Shown piece after piece: positions 6,474-14,979 of a stretch of DNA of 64,000 bases (positions within the stretch are counted from its first letter, which is position 1; each line of letters begins with the position of its first letter). The DNA is taken from positions 3,782,001 through 3,846,000 of the forward strand of contig NZ_CP074074.1 of the NCBI RefSeq assembly GCF_045788535.1. The letters run 5' to 3'. Both the position numbers and the translations under genes were made by a program. The notes beneath the pieces are model-generated. The model ran no database searches, had not been told where the DNA came from, and saw only the letters and a program-made list of their open reading frames with translations. Source of the DNA: Allotamlana fucoidanivorans (GTDB lineage: Bacteria > Bacteroidota > Bacteroidia > Flavobacteriales > Flavobacteriaceae).

Positions 6474-8801
6474 TTAAACCTTTTCTACTTTAACAGCACA
6501 TTTTTTATAATCTGGTTGTTTAGAAATCGGACAAAACGCATCTAAAGTAACATCATTAATCAGCATGTTTTCATCAAAGAAGGGCACAAACACTTGGTTT
6601 CTTTCAGGCACCCCTCTTTCATTTACTGAAGCTGGAAGTACAATCTCTCCGCGTCTGGTAGTTAATTTCACCTTATCTCCTGTTCTTATTTGCATGTCCT
6701 TGGCCTGCTCTGGGTTTAACTCTACATAGGCATGCGGCATGGCTTTATGTAGCACAGGAATACGTCTTGTCATGGAGCCAGTATGCCAGTGTTCAACTAC
6801 ACGCCCTGTACATAACCAAAATGGATAATCACTATCAGGCACTTCTGGCGCTGGTTCATAGGGTCGTTGCCAAATCACGGCCTTACCATCTGGTTTTCCG
6901 TAAAAATGAAACTTTTCGCCGTTACTACAAGCAGGGTCATACTCTGAATTGAAACGCCATTTTGTTGATTTTCCATCTACATAAGGCCATTGCGCTCCAG
7001 GCTGTGACTTTAAGACTTCTAAAGGCGCCATGGCATGCTTTTTACCTTCATGATGCCTTCTATATTCATTATATATTTCTTCTATATGTGTTGCTTCGTT
7101 GTAATAAAATTGTTTTTCGTACCCTAAACGCTTAGCCACCTCAACAATTTGCCAAGTATCACTCATAGCTTCCCCAGAAGGCTCAATCATTTTCTCAAAG
7201 TATTGTGTTCTGCGTTCTGAATTACCATACATACCTTCACGCTCAATCCACATCGCTGATGGTAAAATAACATCGGCAATATCTGTGGTTGGTGTAGGGT
7301 AAATATCAGAAACCACAATAAAGCGTCCTTCTTTTTCACAAGCATCTCGGTAACGTTTTAATTTTGGCATGGTTACCATAGGATTGGTTACTTGAATCCA
7401 CATAAATTTAATATCGCCTCTGTCTAAGGCTCTAAACATTTCTACCGTATGATAAGATGGTTTAGGGTCAATGTTTTCAACTGGTACATCCCAAATTTCG
7501 GCTGCAAATTTTCTATGCTCTTCATTGGTTACTACGCCATGAGGCAATTTATGGGTTAAAGTACCAACTTCTCTTACCGTTCCACAGGCACTAGGCTGGC
7601 CTGTTAATGAAAACGGACTATTACCAGGAGTAGATATTTTTCCGGTTAATAAGTGAATGTTATAAACCAAATTATTTATCCAAGTACCACGTGTGTGTTG
7701 GTTCATTCCCATACACCAAAGTGACATCACTTTCTTATTGGGATCGCCATAAAAAGAAGCCAAATACTTAATATCTTTTGCAGAAACGCCAGAAATCTTC
7801 TCTACCTTTTCTGGAGTGTAATCTTGCAAAAAGGTCTTATAAGCCTCAAAATCAATAGACTCAGGTTTATCATTAAAACTGTATTTATCCTCTAGCCCGT
7901 ATCCCATATCCGTAAGCCCTTTACTGAAGCTACAGTGTTTTTCAACAAACGATTTGTTTACCCAGCCGTTATTTATAATTTCATAACAAATGGCATTAGC
8001 TACTGCCAAATCGGTTTGCGGTTGAAAGATTATAGATTTATCTGCTGCCATACTGGTTCGGGTAGTACGTGTTGCAAAATCAATAATTTTTACACCCCGT
8101 TTAAGTCTCTGATCTAAAAGTCTGGAAAATAAAACAGGGTGCATCTCAGCCATATTATTTCCCCAAAGCACAAAAACATCAGCATTATCTATATCTTCAT
8201 AACACCCCATTGGTTCATCTAAACCAAATGAGGTTAAAAACCCTGTTACGGCACTTGCCATACACAAACGGGCATTAGCTTCAACATTATTGGTACCTAT
8301 ACACCCTTTAAATAGTTTTGAAGCCACATAACCATCGGGAATGGTCCATTGTCCTGACCCATAAATAGACACCGCATCTTTACCATGCTCACTAATGGTT
8401 TCTTTCATTTTGGAAGCAATTAAATCTAATGCTTCCTTCATAGAGGTTTCTACATACTGTCCGTTCTTTTTAACCAAAGGTTTCGTCAATCTATCTTTTC
8501 CGTAAATAGACATCACCGAGTGATATCCTTTCACACAACACAAACCTTTATTTACAGGAGATTTAGGATCACCTTTTACTGCAACAGCCTTACCATTGTC
8601 AATGCCAACTAAAACCCCACAACCAACACCACAAAATCTACAAGGTGCTTTTTTCCAATCTAAATTACCTCCTTTTGGAAGATTCTTCTCCTGTTCTTCA
8701 GCAAATAAAATGCCTGGAAACATAGTGGCTGCAGCTGTCATTGCAGACATAATAGCCATTTTCTTTATAAAACTACGTCTGTTTGTTAACGAGGTATACA
8801 T
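6474..8801 (-). CDS. napA: Periplasmic nitrate reductase catalytic subunit NapA
   Basis: A 775-residue Mo-bisMGD enzyme reducing nitrate to nitrite in the periplasm. It has a Tat signal (NRRSFIKK, then a hydrophobic stretch ending ILFAEE), the [4Fe-4S] set C54, C57, C61 and C89 (CRFCGVGC and CVKG), and the molybdenum-coordinating Cys180 in ANARLCMASAVTG, followed by the usual MopB domains and a C-terminal molydopterin dinucleotide-binding region. Length is slightly below that of the approximately 830-residue proteobacterial enzymes. It follows napD by 2 bp. Export by Tat, the NapD chaperone and the NapB partner distinguish it from the cytoplasmic NasA at 28282-31803. Promoter signals before napD suggest anaerobic FNR-dependent expression. 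Confidence 0.95.
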   Translation of the reverse strand: MYTSLTNRRSFIKKMAIMSAMTAAATMFPGILFAEEQEKNLPKGGNLDWKKAPCRFCGVGCGVLVGIDNGKAVAVKGDPKSPVNKGLCCVKGYHSVMSIYGKDRLTKPLVKKNGQYVETSMKEALDLIASKMKETISEHGKDAVSIYGSGQWTIPDGYVASKLFKGCIGTNNVEANARLCMASAVTGFLTSFGLDEPMGCYEDIDNADVFVLWGNNMAEMHPVLFSRLLDQRLKRGVKIIDFATRTTRTSMAADKSIIFQPQTDLAVANAICYEIINNGWVNKSFVEKHCSFSKGLTDMGYGLEDKYSFNDKPESIDFEAYKTFLQDYTPEKVEKISGVSAKDIKYLASFYGDPNKKVMSLWCMGMNQHTRGTWINNLVYNIHLLTGKISTPGNSPFSLTGQPSACGTVREVGTLTHKLPHGVVTNEEHRKFAAEIWDVPVENIDPKPSYHTVEMFRALDRGDIKFMWIQVTNPMVTMPKLKRYRDACEKEGRFIVVSDIYPTPTTDIADVILPSAMWIEREGMYGNSERRTQYFEKMIEPSGEAMSDTWQIVEVAKRLGYEKQFYYNEATHIEEIYNEYRRHHEGKKHAMAPLEVLKSQPGAQWPYVDGKSTKWRFNSEYDPACSNGEKFHFYGKPDGKAVIWQRPYEPAPEVPDSDYPFWLCTGRVVEHWHTGSMTRRIPVLHKAMPHAYVELNPEQAKDMQIRTGDKVKLTTRRGEIVLPASVNERGVPERNQVFVPFFDENMLINDVTLDAFCPISKQPDYKKCAVKVEKV

Positions 8802-8803
8802 AC

Positions 8804-9043
8804 TTAATTACTTTTAGGTGTATCAAATCCTGAAACCATTGCAAGCAATTTTAAACTTTTAATGGTTTCTATTTTTTCTTTTAAATTTTCGTCTTCTAAT
8901 TTGTCATTGGTGTCTGTTACCACAATAAGCAAGTCCTTATTTTCTGCTGGGATAACCTCACAATTCTTTAGACTGGATAGAGCCTGAACCAACTCCTCTT
9001 TTTTACCGTCATGAGGGTGCGCTAAATAGCTTTTAATTGGCAT
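8804..9043 (-). CDS. napD: NapD chaperone for NapA
   Basis: A 79-residue ferredoxin-fold protein of NapD size and pattern (PIKSYLAHPHDGKKEEL, ending VSGFDTP). NapD binds the Tat signal peptide of NapA and delays export until the cofactor is inserted. It is the first gene of the nap operon, as is common where NapF is absent. The start ATG lies 33 bp downstream of the predicted minus-7 element. Confidence 0.85.
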   Translation of the reverse strand: MPIKSYLAHPHDGKKEELVQALSSLKNCEVIPAENKDLLIVVTDTNDKLEDENLKEKIETIKSLKLLAMVSGFDTPKSN

Positions 9044-9069
9044 TAGTTTAGTTTTAGTGTTCGTTAAAT

Positions 9070-9089
9070 TTAAGACAAATTTATCTTAA
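9070..9089 (-). promoter_or_regulatory. nap promoter: minus-7 box inside an inverted repeat
   Basis: TTAAGA and TCTTAA form 6-bp inverted arms separated by 8 bp. On the minus strand the interior contains TAAATTTG (9083 to 9076), a full match to the Bacteroidota TAnnTTTG minus-7 element. Transcription would start near 9070, giving a short leader before napD. A protein bound to the arms would cover the promoter. Confidence 0.5.
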
Positions 9090-9105
9090 TTAAAAATAAA
9101 GAAAC

Positions 9106-9117
9106 TGACATTTATCA
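9106..9117 (-). promoter_or_regulatory. FNR-type site upstream of napD
   Basis: TGACATTTATCA fits the FNR core TGAT-N4-ATCA except for one base. Its centre is about 35.5 bp from the end of the TAAATTTG box, close to minus 41.5 from the predicted start of transcription, the class II activator position. The identical sequence occurs at 11158 before the psr-like operon. Confidence 0.6.
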
Positions 9118-9169
9118 TGTTCTATATTAAAACACAGATATTTATAATTATTCTAAATAAACGAACAAC

Positions 9170-11056
9170 TTATTTAGGCAACACACAAGAACTGCTTACC
9201 TTATTAATCATGCTACTTAACCCTACTCTTAAGCTTTGTTTCATTACCTTAGAATTGTAATCGTGACACTGTAAACACGCACCCACACGTAGTATGTTTT
9301 TTTGTTCTTCAAGGTTAAAAGGTCTAAAATCCGATCTTGTTGAATTTGGCTTCTTACTATTCTGGGCTTTCATGAATGGAATCCAGGCATCTTCAGGCAA
9401 ACTATCATTTGAATTAAGCGCATACTCAGCTGTAAACTCCCATGTTCCATAGGTCTCATTCATCACATACTGTAAGTCACCTTTACCATACCCCAAAGCA
9501 GCAGAGTTAACATGACAAGACTCACAGTTACGAACCGATATTGTTGTAGTATGCGGTGCATTGGGTGCGTATAATCTATGAAACGATACCTCTTTTTCAG
9601 GCATACCCGTATAACTTCCTTTATCGATAGTTAAAATCATACCAGGAACTGCGGGTTCTATACTATGGTTATCTGAATCTTCTCTTACACCCAACGCAGG
9701 TAAGTCTGATGAAAATTCAGCAACATATTCTTTCCATTGTCCTTTTGTATATTTTTTACTTAACAAATCAAAAGCATGTTGCTCATCCGCATCAAATTGA
9801 TTATGACAGCCAATACAACGCGAAGTCCAAGATGAATGACAGGCGCTACAGCTTACATTTTTATGTGCAACGTCTCTAGCGCAAACCTCTGATTGGGGTT
9901 TTATTTCATGTAGGGTGCCATCTTTTTTGCCTATTAAATAAGCATGTCCTAACGCATCTACAAAAGTATTAACCAAAGGATGGCCATCCTTTTCAGCCAC
10001 AAGAATAGGGGCATCTGTATGGGTATAATGCCTATGTAAAAATACCAAGCTACTTTCTGCATCGAGATCATCATAAGAGGTTGTTTTGGGCTTTTCTTGA
10101 AAATGGCAATCACTGCATTGCAAAGTCACGGCCTGTTCTTCATGAGCATAGAGTTTTCCATTTCCCATAACCTCATGAGAAGAATGACAATCAATACACA
10201 ACAACCCTTTTGTATGATGTACATCTTCTTCCAATTTTAAATAGACCCGATGATCTTTTAAAACCTGATAGTCACTATTATTCACAACCGCATCTGCTTC
10301 CAGTAACGTTTCTTGTAATCCCATGTAGTTCGTAGAAATTCTACTAGACCTACTATGGCAACCAAAACAATGTGTATCATTCACATGAATATCTGTTGCA
10401 GGATGATAGGTGGGCAATACGGTTTTATTTGAACTTAAATACGTGTCAAGCCCCAGCTTCGCTTCTTTTGAGTAATTTAAATGGCAGGCATTACACCCAC
10501 CTCCTCTACTCAACTGATTGATTTCACCAAATTCTGATTTTTGAGCACCCAAATGACAATTGGCACACAAATCTCTTAAATGCTTATCGGCAGCTGAAAA
10601 TTTCAAATCTTTAATATGGTAATGAGCATCTAAATTATTGGACTCACCAAAGACAAATTTGTCAACCGCAACAATTCCACTATTCGTAGTCATGAGCGAG
10701 TTTTCTATTTTATATAATTCACTTTGATGACAGGTTCCACAGGTTTTTTCGGCATCACTTAAATTTCCAGGAATCAATACCATACCATCATGTGATGCCT
10801 CTTTATCCATGGACCTAGCATTGCCTAAATGACAACTTGCACACCCAATATTTTTGGGATTATGATACGCTGAATACCCCTTAGTGTTTTGGTGACAGGC
10901 TAAACATGATTCCTTTTGATTGTGTTCAATATTTGAATAGTCATGACCTTCAGATGGGCTGAAATGAAAAAAATTAAAATTCCTAAAAAGAAAAAGTACA
11001 CCAAAAATGATGATAGCTATAACAAAAACCCCAACCCTAAAAGTCTTATGATTCAT
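9170..11056 (-). CDS. Twelve-haem c-type cytochrome, membrane-anchored
   Basis: A protein of about 628 residues with one N-terminal hydrophobic helix (VGVFVIAIIIFGVLFLF) and twelve CxxCH motifs: CLACH, CASCH, CGTCH, CANCH, CNACH, CFGCH, CIDCH, CSDCH, CSACH, CIGCH, CESCH and CLQCH. No CxxCK site is present, which argues against an NrfA-type nitrite reductase. I place the start at ATG 11056 rather than the upstream TTG at 11074. Exported multihaem proteins of this kind carry or store electrons in the periplasm; I cannot name the subfamily. It is transcribed away from the psr-like operon and towards nap, so it could serve either reductase. The last haem is followed by about 30 residues with a lone Cys near the end. 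Confidence 0.85.
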   Translation of the reverse strand: MNHKTFRVGVFVIAIIIFGVLFLFRNFNFFHFSPSEGHDYSNIEHNQKESCLACHQNTKGYSAYHNPKNIGCASCHLGNARSMDKEASHDGMVLIPGNLSDAEKTCGTCHQSELYKIENSLMTTNSGIVAVDKFVFGESNNLDAHYHIKDLKFSAADKHLRDLCANCHLGAQKSEFGEINQLSRGGGCNACHLNYSKEAKLGLDTYLSSNKTVLPTYHPATDIHVNDTHCFGCHSRSSRISTNYMGLQETLLEADAVVNNSDYQVLKDHRVYLKLEEDVHHTKGLLCIDCHSSHEVMGNGKLYAHEEQAVTLQCSDCHFQEKPKTTSYDDLDAESSLVFLHRHYTHTDAPILVAEKDGHPLVNTFVDALGHAYLIGKKDGTLHEIKPQSEVCARDVAHKNVSCSACHSSWTSRCIGCHNQFDADEQHAFDLLSKKYTKGQWKEYVAEFSSDLPALGVREDSDNHSIEPAVPGMILTIDKGSYTGMPEKEVSFHRLYAPNAPHTTTISVRNCESCHVNSAALGYGKGDLQYVMNETYGTWEFTAEYALNSNDSLPEDAWIPFMKAQNSKKPNSTRSDFRPFNLEEQKNILRVGACLQCHDYNSKVMKQSLRVGLSSMINKVSSSCVLPK

Positions 11057-11123
11057 TTTCAAGTAATTACTCAAATGTACAATAATTTAATGGGTTAAAA
11101 CTAACCCCAAATATTAAAGCTTA

Positions 11124-11139
11124 TGTAACAAATGTTACA
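11124..11139. promoter_or_regulatory. Palindrome TGTAACA-AA-TGTTACA in the divergent region
   Basis: Perfect 7-bp inverted arms with a 2-bp spacer lie between the 12-haem cytochrome and the psr-like operon. The length and symmetry are those of a dimeric regulator site. It is different from both the FNR-type and the TAAGTA palindromes. No binding protein can be assigned from sequence. Confidence 0.45.
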
Positions 11140-11157
11140 CATAAACATCTGATTATG

Positions 11158-11200
11158 TGACATTTATCATAAAATCAAAACAAATCAACCAATATATTTG
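11158..11200 (+). promoter_or_regulatory. FNR-type site and minus-7 box of the psr-like operon
   Basis: TGACATTTATCA (11158-11169) is followed by TATATTTG (11193-11200), a full match to TAnnTTTG. The distance from the site centre to the end of the box is 36.5 bp, within 1 bp of the arrangement before napD. The predicted transcript starts near 11205, leaving an 18-nt leader before the ATG at 11223. Confidence 0.6.
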
Positions 11201-11222
11201 TATCAGAAAAACTAACGAAATT

Positions 11223-13466
11223 ATGGTTACGTCCAGACGAAAATTTATTAAAATTTCGGCTTTAGGTTTAGGAGGACTGGCAACAACATCGGCCGCACTA
11301 AACATGTTTGAGTCCAATCCCATTTTAGATAAAGCCGTAAAAGAAACGGTTGCAAAAAGACTATCACGATCGGCCACTTATTGTGAAGTCTGTTTTTGGA
11401 AATGTGCCGCATGGATTTATAAAGATGAACATAATGACATAAAAAAAATCATTGGAAATGAGCAAGATTCCCATTGCAACGGCAGACTTTGCCCAAGAGG
11501 CACTGGAGGCATTGGTATGTATAGTGATGAAGACCGCCTTAAAACACCTTTAATAAGAACTACCATAAACGGGGAAGAAACTTATAGAGAAGCCAGTTGG
11601 GATGAAGCTTTAAACCTCATTGCTTCAAAATTTAAAGACATAAAAGCCAACTATGGCTCTGAAGCATTCGCATTGCTAAAACACGGATCTCCTGGTAGTC
11701 ATTTAGAACATCTTTTTAAAGCTTATGGTTCTGATACTATTGCAGAACCCGCCTACGCACAATGCAGAGGGCCGCGAGAAACAGGGTTTGGATTAACCTT
11801 TGGTTCATGGATAGGTTCGCCAGAACCCACGGACATTAGGGACACTAAATGTTTGGTTTTAATTGGCTCTCACCTTGGTGAAAACATGCATAATTCTCAG
11901 GTTCAAGAAATGTCTGATGCTATTGATAATGATGCCACCCTAATCACTGTAGACCCTAGATATTCAACGGCAGCAAGTAAGTCAAAACACTGGCTACCTA
12001 TAAAACCTGCCACCGATATTGCCTTACTACTATCTTGGATGCACGTTTTAATTGAAGAAGACCTTTACAATAAAAATTATGTTGAAAAATATGCTACAGG
12101 TTTTGAGGAACTTAAAAAACACGTTAAACCTTATACCCCAGAATGGGCCTATGGCATCACCACCATAAAACCTGAAGACATACGAAAAACAGCCCGTATT
12201 ATGGCCGCCGCAGCGCCGTCTGTTATTATACACCCAGGCAGACATGTGGTGTGGTATGGTGACGATTCACAACGCTCTAGAGCCGTTGCTATTCTAAATG
12301 GTTTACTCGGCTCTTGGGGCAATAGAGGCGGTTTTTATTTCAAAGAAAAAATAAGTATTCCTAAATACCCACACCCTCATTACCCTGAACCAAAATGGGG
12401 ATGGCATGATTTAGGCACCCAATACCCTTATGCTGAAATGGGATTAACTACAGCTATTGTTGATGCCACGTTACAGGCAGATAAAAGTAAATACCCCATC
12501 AAAGCCTGGATGGTTGCGGGAACCAATTTAATCAACACCCTTCCGCAGAGAGAAAAAACCATTGAAGCCATAAACAAACTCGACTTCTTAGTGGTTGTAG
12601 ATACCATGCCGATGGAAATAACAGGATATGCTGATGTAGTATTACCAGAATGCACCTATTTAGAACGGTACGACGGTATCCGCTCTGCACCAAACAGAAC
12701 GCCTTCAATAGCCGTTAGGATTCCTGCCGTAAAACCTAAATATAATTCAAAACCTGCCTGGTGGATAAGCAAACAGATAGCCGAAAGATTAGGCTTAGGT
12801 GCCTATTTTAATTATGATGATTTTGAAGAAGTTATCGCTTGGCAATTAAACAAATTAGGTACTTCGCTTGAAGAAATGAAAAAGATTGGCGTAAAGAACT
12901 TTCCACGGCAATCTGGTCCGTTATATTTAGAAGTCGAACAAGATTATGAGTTTAATACGCCAAGTGGCAAAATAGAATTATACTCTAAAGAACTTGCCAA
13001 CTATGGGTTTGACCCCATTCCTGTTTATGTACCGCACCCAGAACCCCCACAGGGGTTTTACAGACTAAATTACGGCCGTTCTCCTATGCACACCTTTAGC
13101 AGAACTATTAACAACCCGTATTTAAACAATTTAAAAAGCGAAAACACGCTTTGGGTAAACCCTAAAGTGGCACGCATTTTAAACTTGAAAAAAGATCAAG
13201 AAGTCTGGCTTAAAAATCAAGACGATATTATTTCTACTTTCTCCATTAAAGTTAGAATAACCGAACGCATCCGTTGGGATTCCGTTTATATGTACCATGG
13301 TTTTGGTCACAATAACAAAAAACTATCCAGAGCCTTTGGTAAAGGCATGAGTGACACAGATTTAATTTCAAGCACCGTAATAGACCCCCTAATGGGCGGC
13401 ACAGGACTTAGAGGAAATTTTGTTTCTATTTTAAAAGAAAATCCACATAAAACTAAAGAGATATGA
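11223..13466 (+). CDS. Psr/Phs-like Tat-exported molybdopterin oxidoreductase
   Basis: A 747-residue Mo-bisMGD catalytic subunit. I start it at ATG 11223, because the Tat motif SRRKFIKIS follows at once; the in-frame extension to 11157 would overlap the promoter. The cluster ligands are C54, C57, C61 (CEVCFWKC) and C90 (GRLCPRG), and the molybdenum ligand is probably Cys181 in YAQCRGPRE. These features, and the FeS and NrfD-like partners immediately downstream, match polysulfide, thiosulfate or tetrathionate reductases. The sulfur-related transporter and rhodanese genes that follow favour a sulfur compound as substrate; arsenate, selenate or another oxyanion cannot be excluded, nor can an oxidative direction. 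The stop overlaps the next gene by 4 bp. Confidence 0.85.
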   Translation: MVTSRRKFIKISALGLGGLATTSAALNMFESNPILDKAVKETVAKRLSRSATYCEVCFWKCAAWIYKDEHNDIKKIIGNEQDSHCNGRLCPRGTGGIGMYSDEDRLKTPLIRTTINGEETYREASWDEALNLIASKFKDIKANYGSEAFALLKHGSPGSHLEHLFKAYGSDTIAEPAYAQCRGPRETGFGLTFGSWIGSPEPTDIRDTKCLVLIGSHLGENMHNSQVQEMSDAIDNDATLITVDPRYSTAASKSKHWLPIKPATDIALLLSWMHVLIEEDLYNKNYVEKYATGFEELKKHVKPYTPEWAYGITTIKPEDIRKTARIMAAAAPSVIIHPGRHVVWYGDDSQRSRAVAILNGLLGSWGNRGGFYFKEKISIPKYPHPHYPEPKWGWHDLGTQYPYAEMGLTTAIVDATLQADKSKYPIKAWMVAGTNLINTLPQREKTIEAINKLDFLVVVDTMPMEITGYADVVLPECTYLERYDGIRSAPNRTPSIAVRIPAVKPKYNSKPAWWISKQIAERLGLGAYFNYDDFEEVIAWQLNKLGTSLEEMKKIGVKNFPRQSGPLYLEVEQDYEFNTPSGKIELYSKELANYGFDPIPVYVPHPEPPQGFYRLNYGRSPMHTFSRTINNPYLNNLKSENTLWVNPKVARILNLKKDQEVWLKNQDDIISTFSIKVRITERIRWDSVYMYHGFGHNNKKLSRAFGKGMSDTDLISSTVIDPLMGGTGLRGNFVSILKENPHKTKEI

Positions 13467-13996
13467 GATACGCCATGGTAATAGACACACTAAAATGCGT
13501 GGGATGCAGTGATTGTGTGGTTGCTTGTCAAACTGAAAATAACATACCACATGGCTATTGTCGTGATTGGATTACAGAAGCCGTTAGTGGCTCTTACCCC
13601 AATTTAGAATTAGAATTAAGATCTGAACGCTGTAACCATTGTGACAATGCACCATGTGTAAGATGTTGCCCTACCGGAGCTAGCCATATTGCAGAAGGCG
13701 GGATTGTATTAGTGACGCCAGACAAATGTATAGGTTGCGGCGCTTGTATAGAATCTTGTCCTTATGATGCACGATACCAACACCCCGATGGTTATGTTGA
13801 TAAATGCACGTTTTGTTATCACCGATTAAAAAAAGGACAACTACCCGCCTGCGTTTCGGTTTGTCCAACCAAATGCATGTATTTTGGTGATTTAGATGAT
13901 CCTAATAGTGATGTTTCTCAACTATTGAAAAACAGAACCTATAAAACATTAGCGCCCGAAGCAGGAACCAAACCACATGTATTTTACCTAACTTAA
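13463..13996 (+). CDS. PsrB/PhsB-like four-cluster ferredoxin subunit
   Basis: A 177-residue electron-transfer subunit with sixteen cysteines in four sets: CVGCSDCVVAC, CNHCDNAPCVRCCP, CIGCGACIESCPY and CTFC plus PACVSVCP. It has no signal peptide and would be exported as a passenger with the Tat-signalled catalytic subunit. It passes electrons between the NrfD-type subunit and the molybdoenzyme. Start and previous stop overlap (ATGA), indicating translational coupling. Unlike the nap FeS protein, all four clusters are complete. Confidence 0.9.
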   Translation: MRYAMVIDTLKCVGCSDCVVACQTENNIPHGYCRDWITEAVSGSYPNLELELRSERCNHCDNAPCVRCCPTGASHIAEGGIVLVTPDKCIGCGACIESCPYDARYQHPDGYVDKCTFCYHRLKKGQLPACVSVCPTKCMYFGDLDDPNSDVSQLLKNRTYKTLAPEAGTKPHVFYLT

Positions 13997-14008
13997 AGAA
14001 TCTACATT

Positions 14009-14968
14009 ATGCAAGAAGAATTATTTACAAGTGGAAGAAACATTCCAAATATAGACCCTTCTTTACAAATATGGCATTGGCCTATTTCCTTATATTTATT
14101 TTTAGGAGGCCTTGCGGCAGGTATCTTGTTTTTTGCAGCTCTTTTTTACCTTCTAGGAAAAGAAAAAGAATATCCCACTGCTGTAAAAACAGCATCTATT
14201 GTTCCTCCTATTGCATTATCAATAGGTATAATGGCGTTAGTTTACGATTTAACCCATCCGCTATATACTTGGCAACTCTATACAACCTTCAGAATAGAGT
14301 CCCCCATGTCTTGGGGGGCATGGGTACTTCTCATAACAACACCGTTATCCTTTTTATGGGCATTTAGTTTTTACAGAGAATCATACCCTAAAACTGAATC
14401 GAAACTTAAACTATTTAAAAAATTAAAGTTTCTAGCCCGCACAGAGCATTTTATTATTTCTAACAGAAAATATATAGCCTATGCATTAATTCCTTTATCT
14501 ATTATACTAGGAGTATATACAGGTATTTTACTATCTGCCTTTAATGCGCGCCCGCTTTGGAACAATGCTATTCTGGGACCATTATTTTTAACTTCAGGTT
14601 TATCAACAGGAGCCGCAGCAATCATTTTGCTATCAAAAAGCAGAAATGAGCGCCGTGTATTTAGTAAAATAGATTTAGCCTTAATTGTTATAGAAATGGC
14701 ACTTATCATTCATATGATTATGGGGTATTATGCTGGTTCTCAGGTTCAGCTGGAAGCTATGGAACTTTTAGTTGGTGGCGAGTTTACCCTCATGTTCTTT
14801 GGGTTTGTCATTCTATTAGGCTTACTTGTTCCTGCTACCTTAGAAACCATTGAATTATTCGGTTTCAAAGTTCCCGTAGTAGTGCCCGCCGTTTTAGTTA
14901 TTATTGGCGGACTCCTTTTTAGATTTATAATGGTAGAAGCTGGACAACTCACTCGATATCTCTATTAA
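14009..14968 (+). CDS. NrfD/PsrC-type membrane subunit of the psr-like operon
   Basis: A 319-residue membrane protein with at least eight hydrophobic segments, beginning with WHWPISLYLFLGGLAAG, a typical NrfD/PsrC opening. It is the quinone-reactive anchor for the molybdoenzyme and its FeS subunit. It follows the FeS gene by 12 bp. A charged stretch at about 135-150 separates the two halves. It is shorter than the nap-associated NrfD protein and belongs to a different branch, closer in length to PsrC. Confidence 0.87.
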   Translation: MQEELFTSGRNIPNIDPSLQIWHWPISLYLFLGGLAAGILFFAALFYLLGKEKEYPTAVKTASIVPPIALSIGIMALVYDLTHPLYTWQLYTTFRIESPMSWGAWVLLITTPLSFLWAFSFYRESYPKTESKLKLFKKLKFLARTEHFIISNRKYIAYALIPLSIILGVYTGILLSAFNARPLWNNAILGPLFLTSGLSTGAAAIILLSKSRNERRVFSKIDLALIVIEMALIIHMIMGYYAGSQVQLEAMELLVGGEFTLMFFGFVILLGLLVPATLETIELFGFKVPVVVPAVLVIIGGLLFRFIMVEAGQLTRYLY

Positions 14969-14979
14969 ACCAACACATA

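Noticed and set aside
9170..11056. Cytochrome c nitrite reductase NrfA or hydroxylamine oxidoreductase
   Set aside because: No CxxCK site and twelve haem motifs do not fit NrfA; the motif layout does not match octahaem HAO.
11157..11222. 22-residue extension of the Psr-like catalytic subunit
   Set aside because: It contains the FNR-type site and minus-7 box, and the Tat motif follows the internal ATG at 11223.
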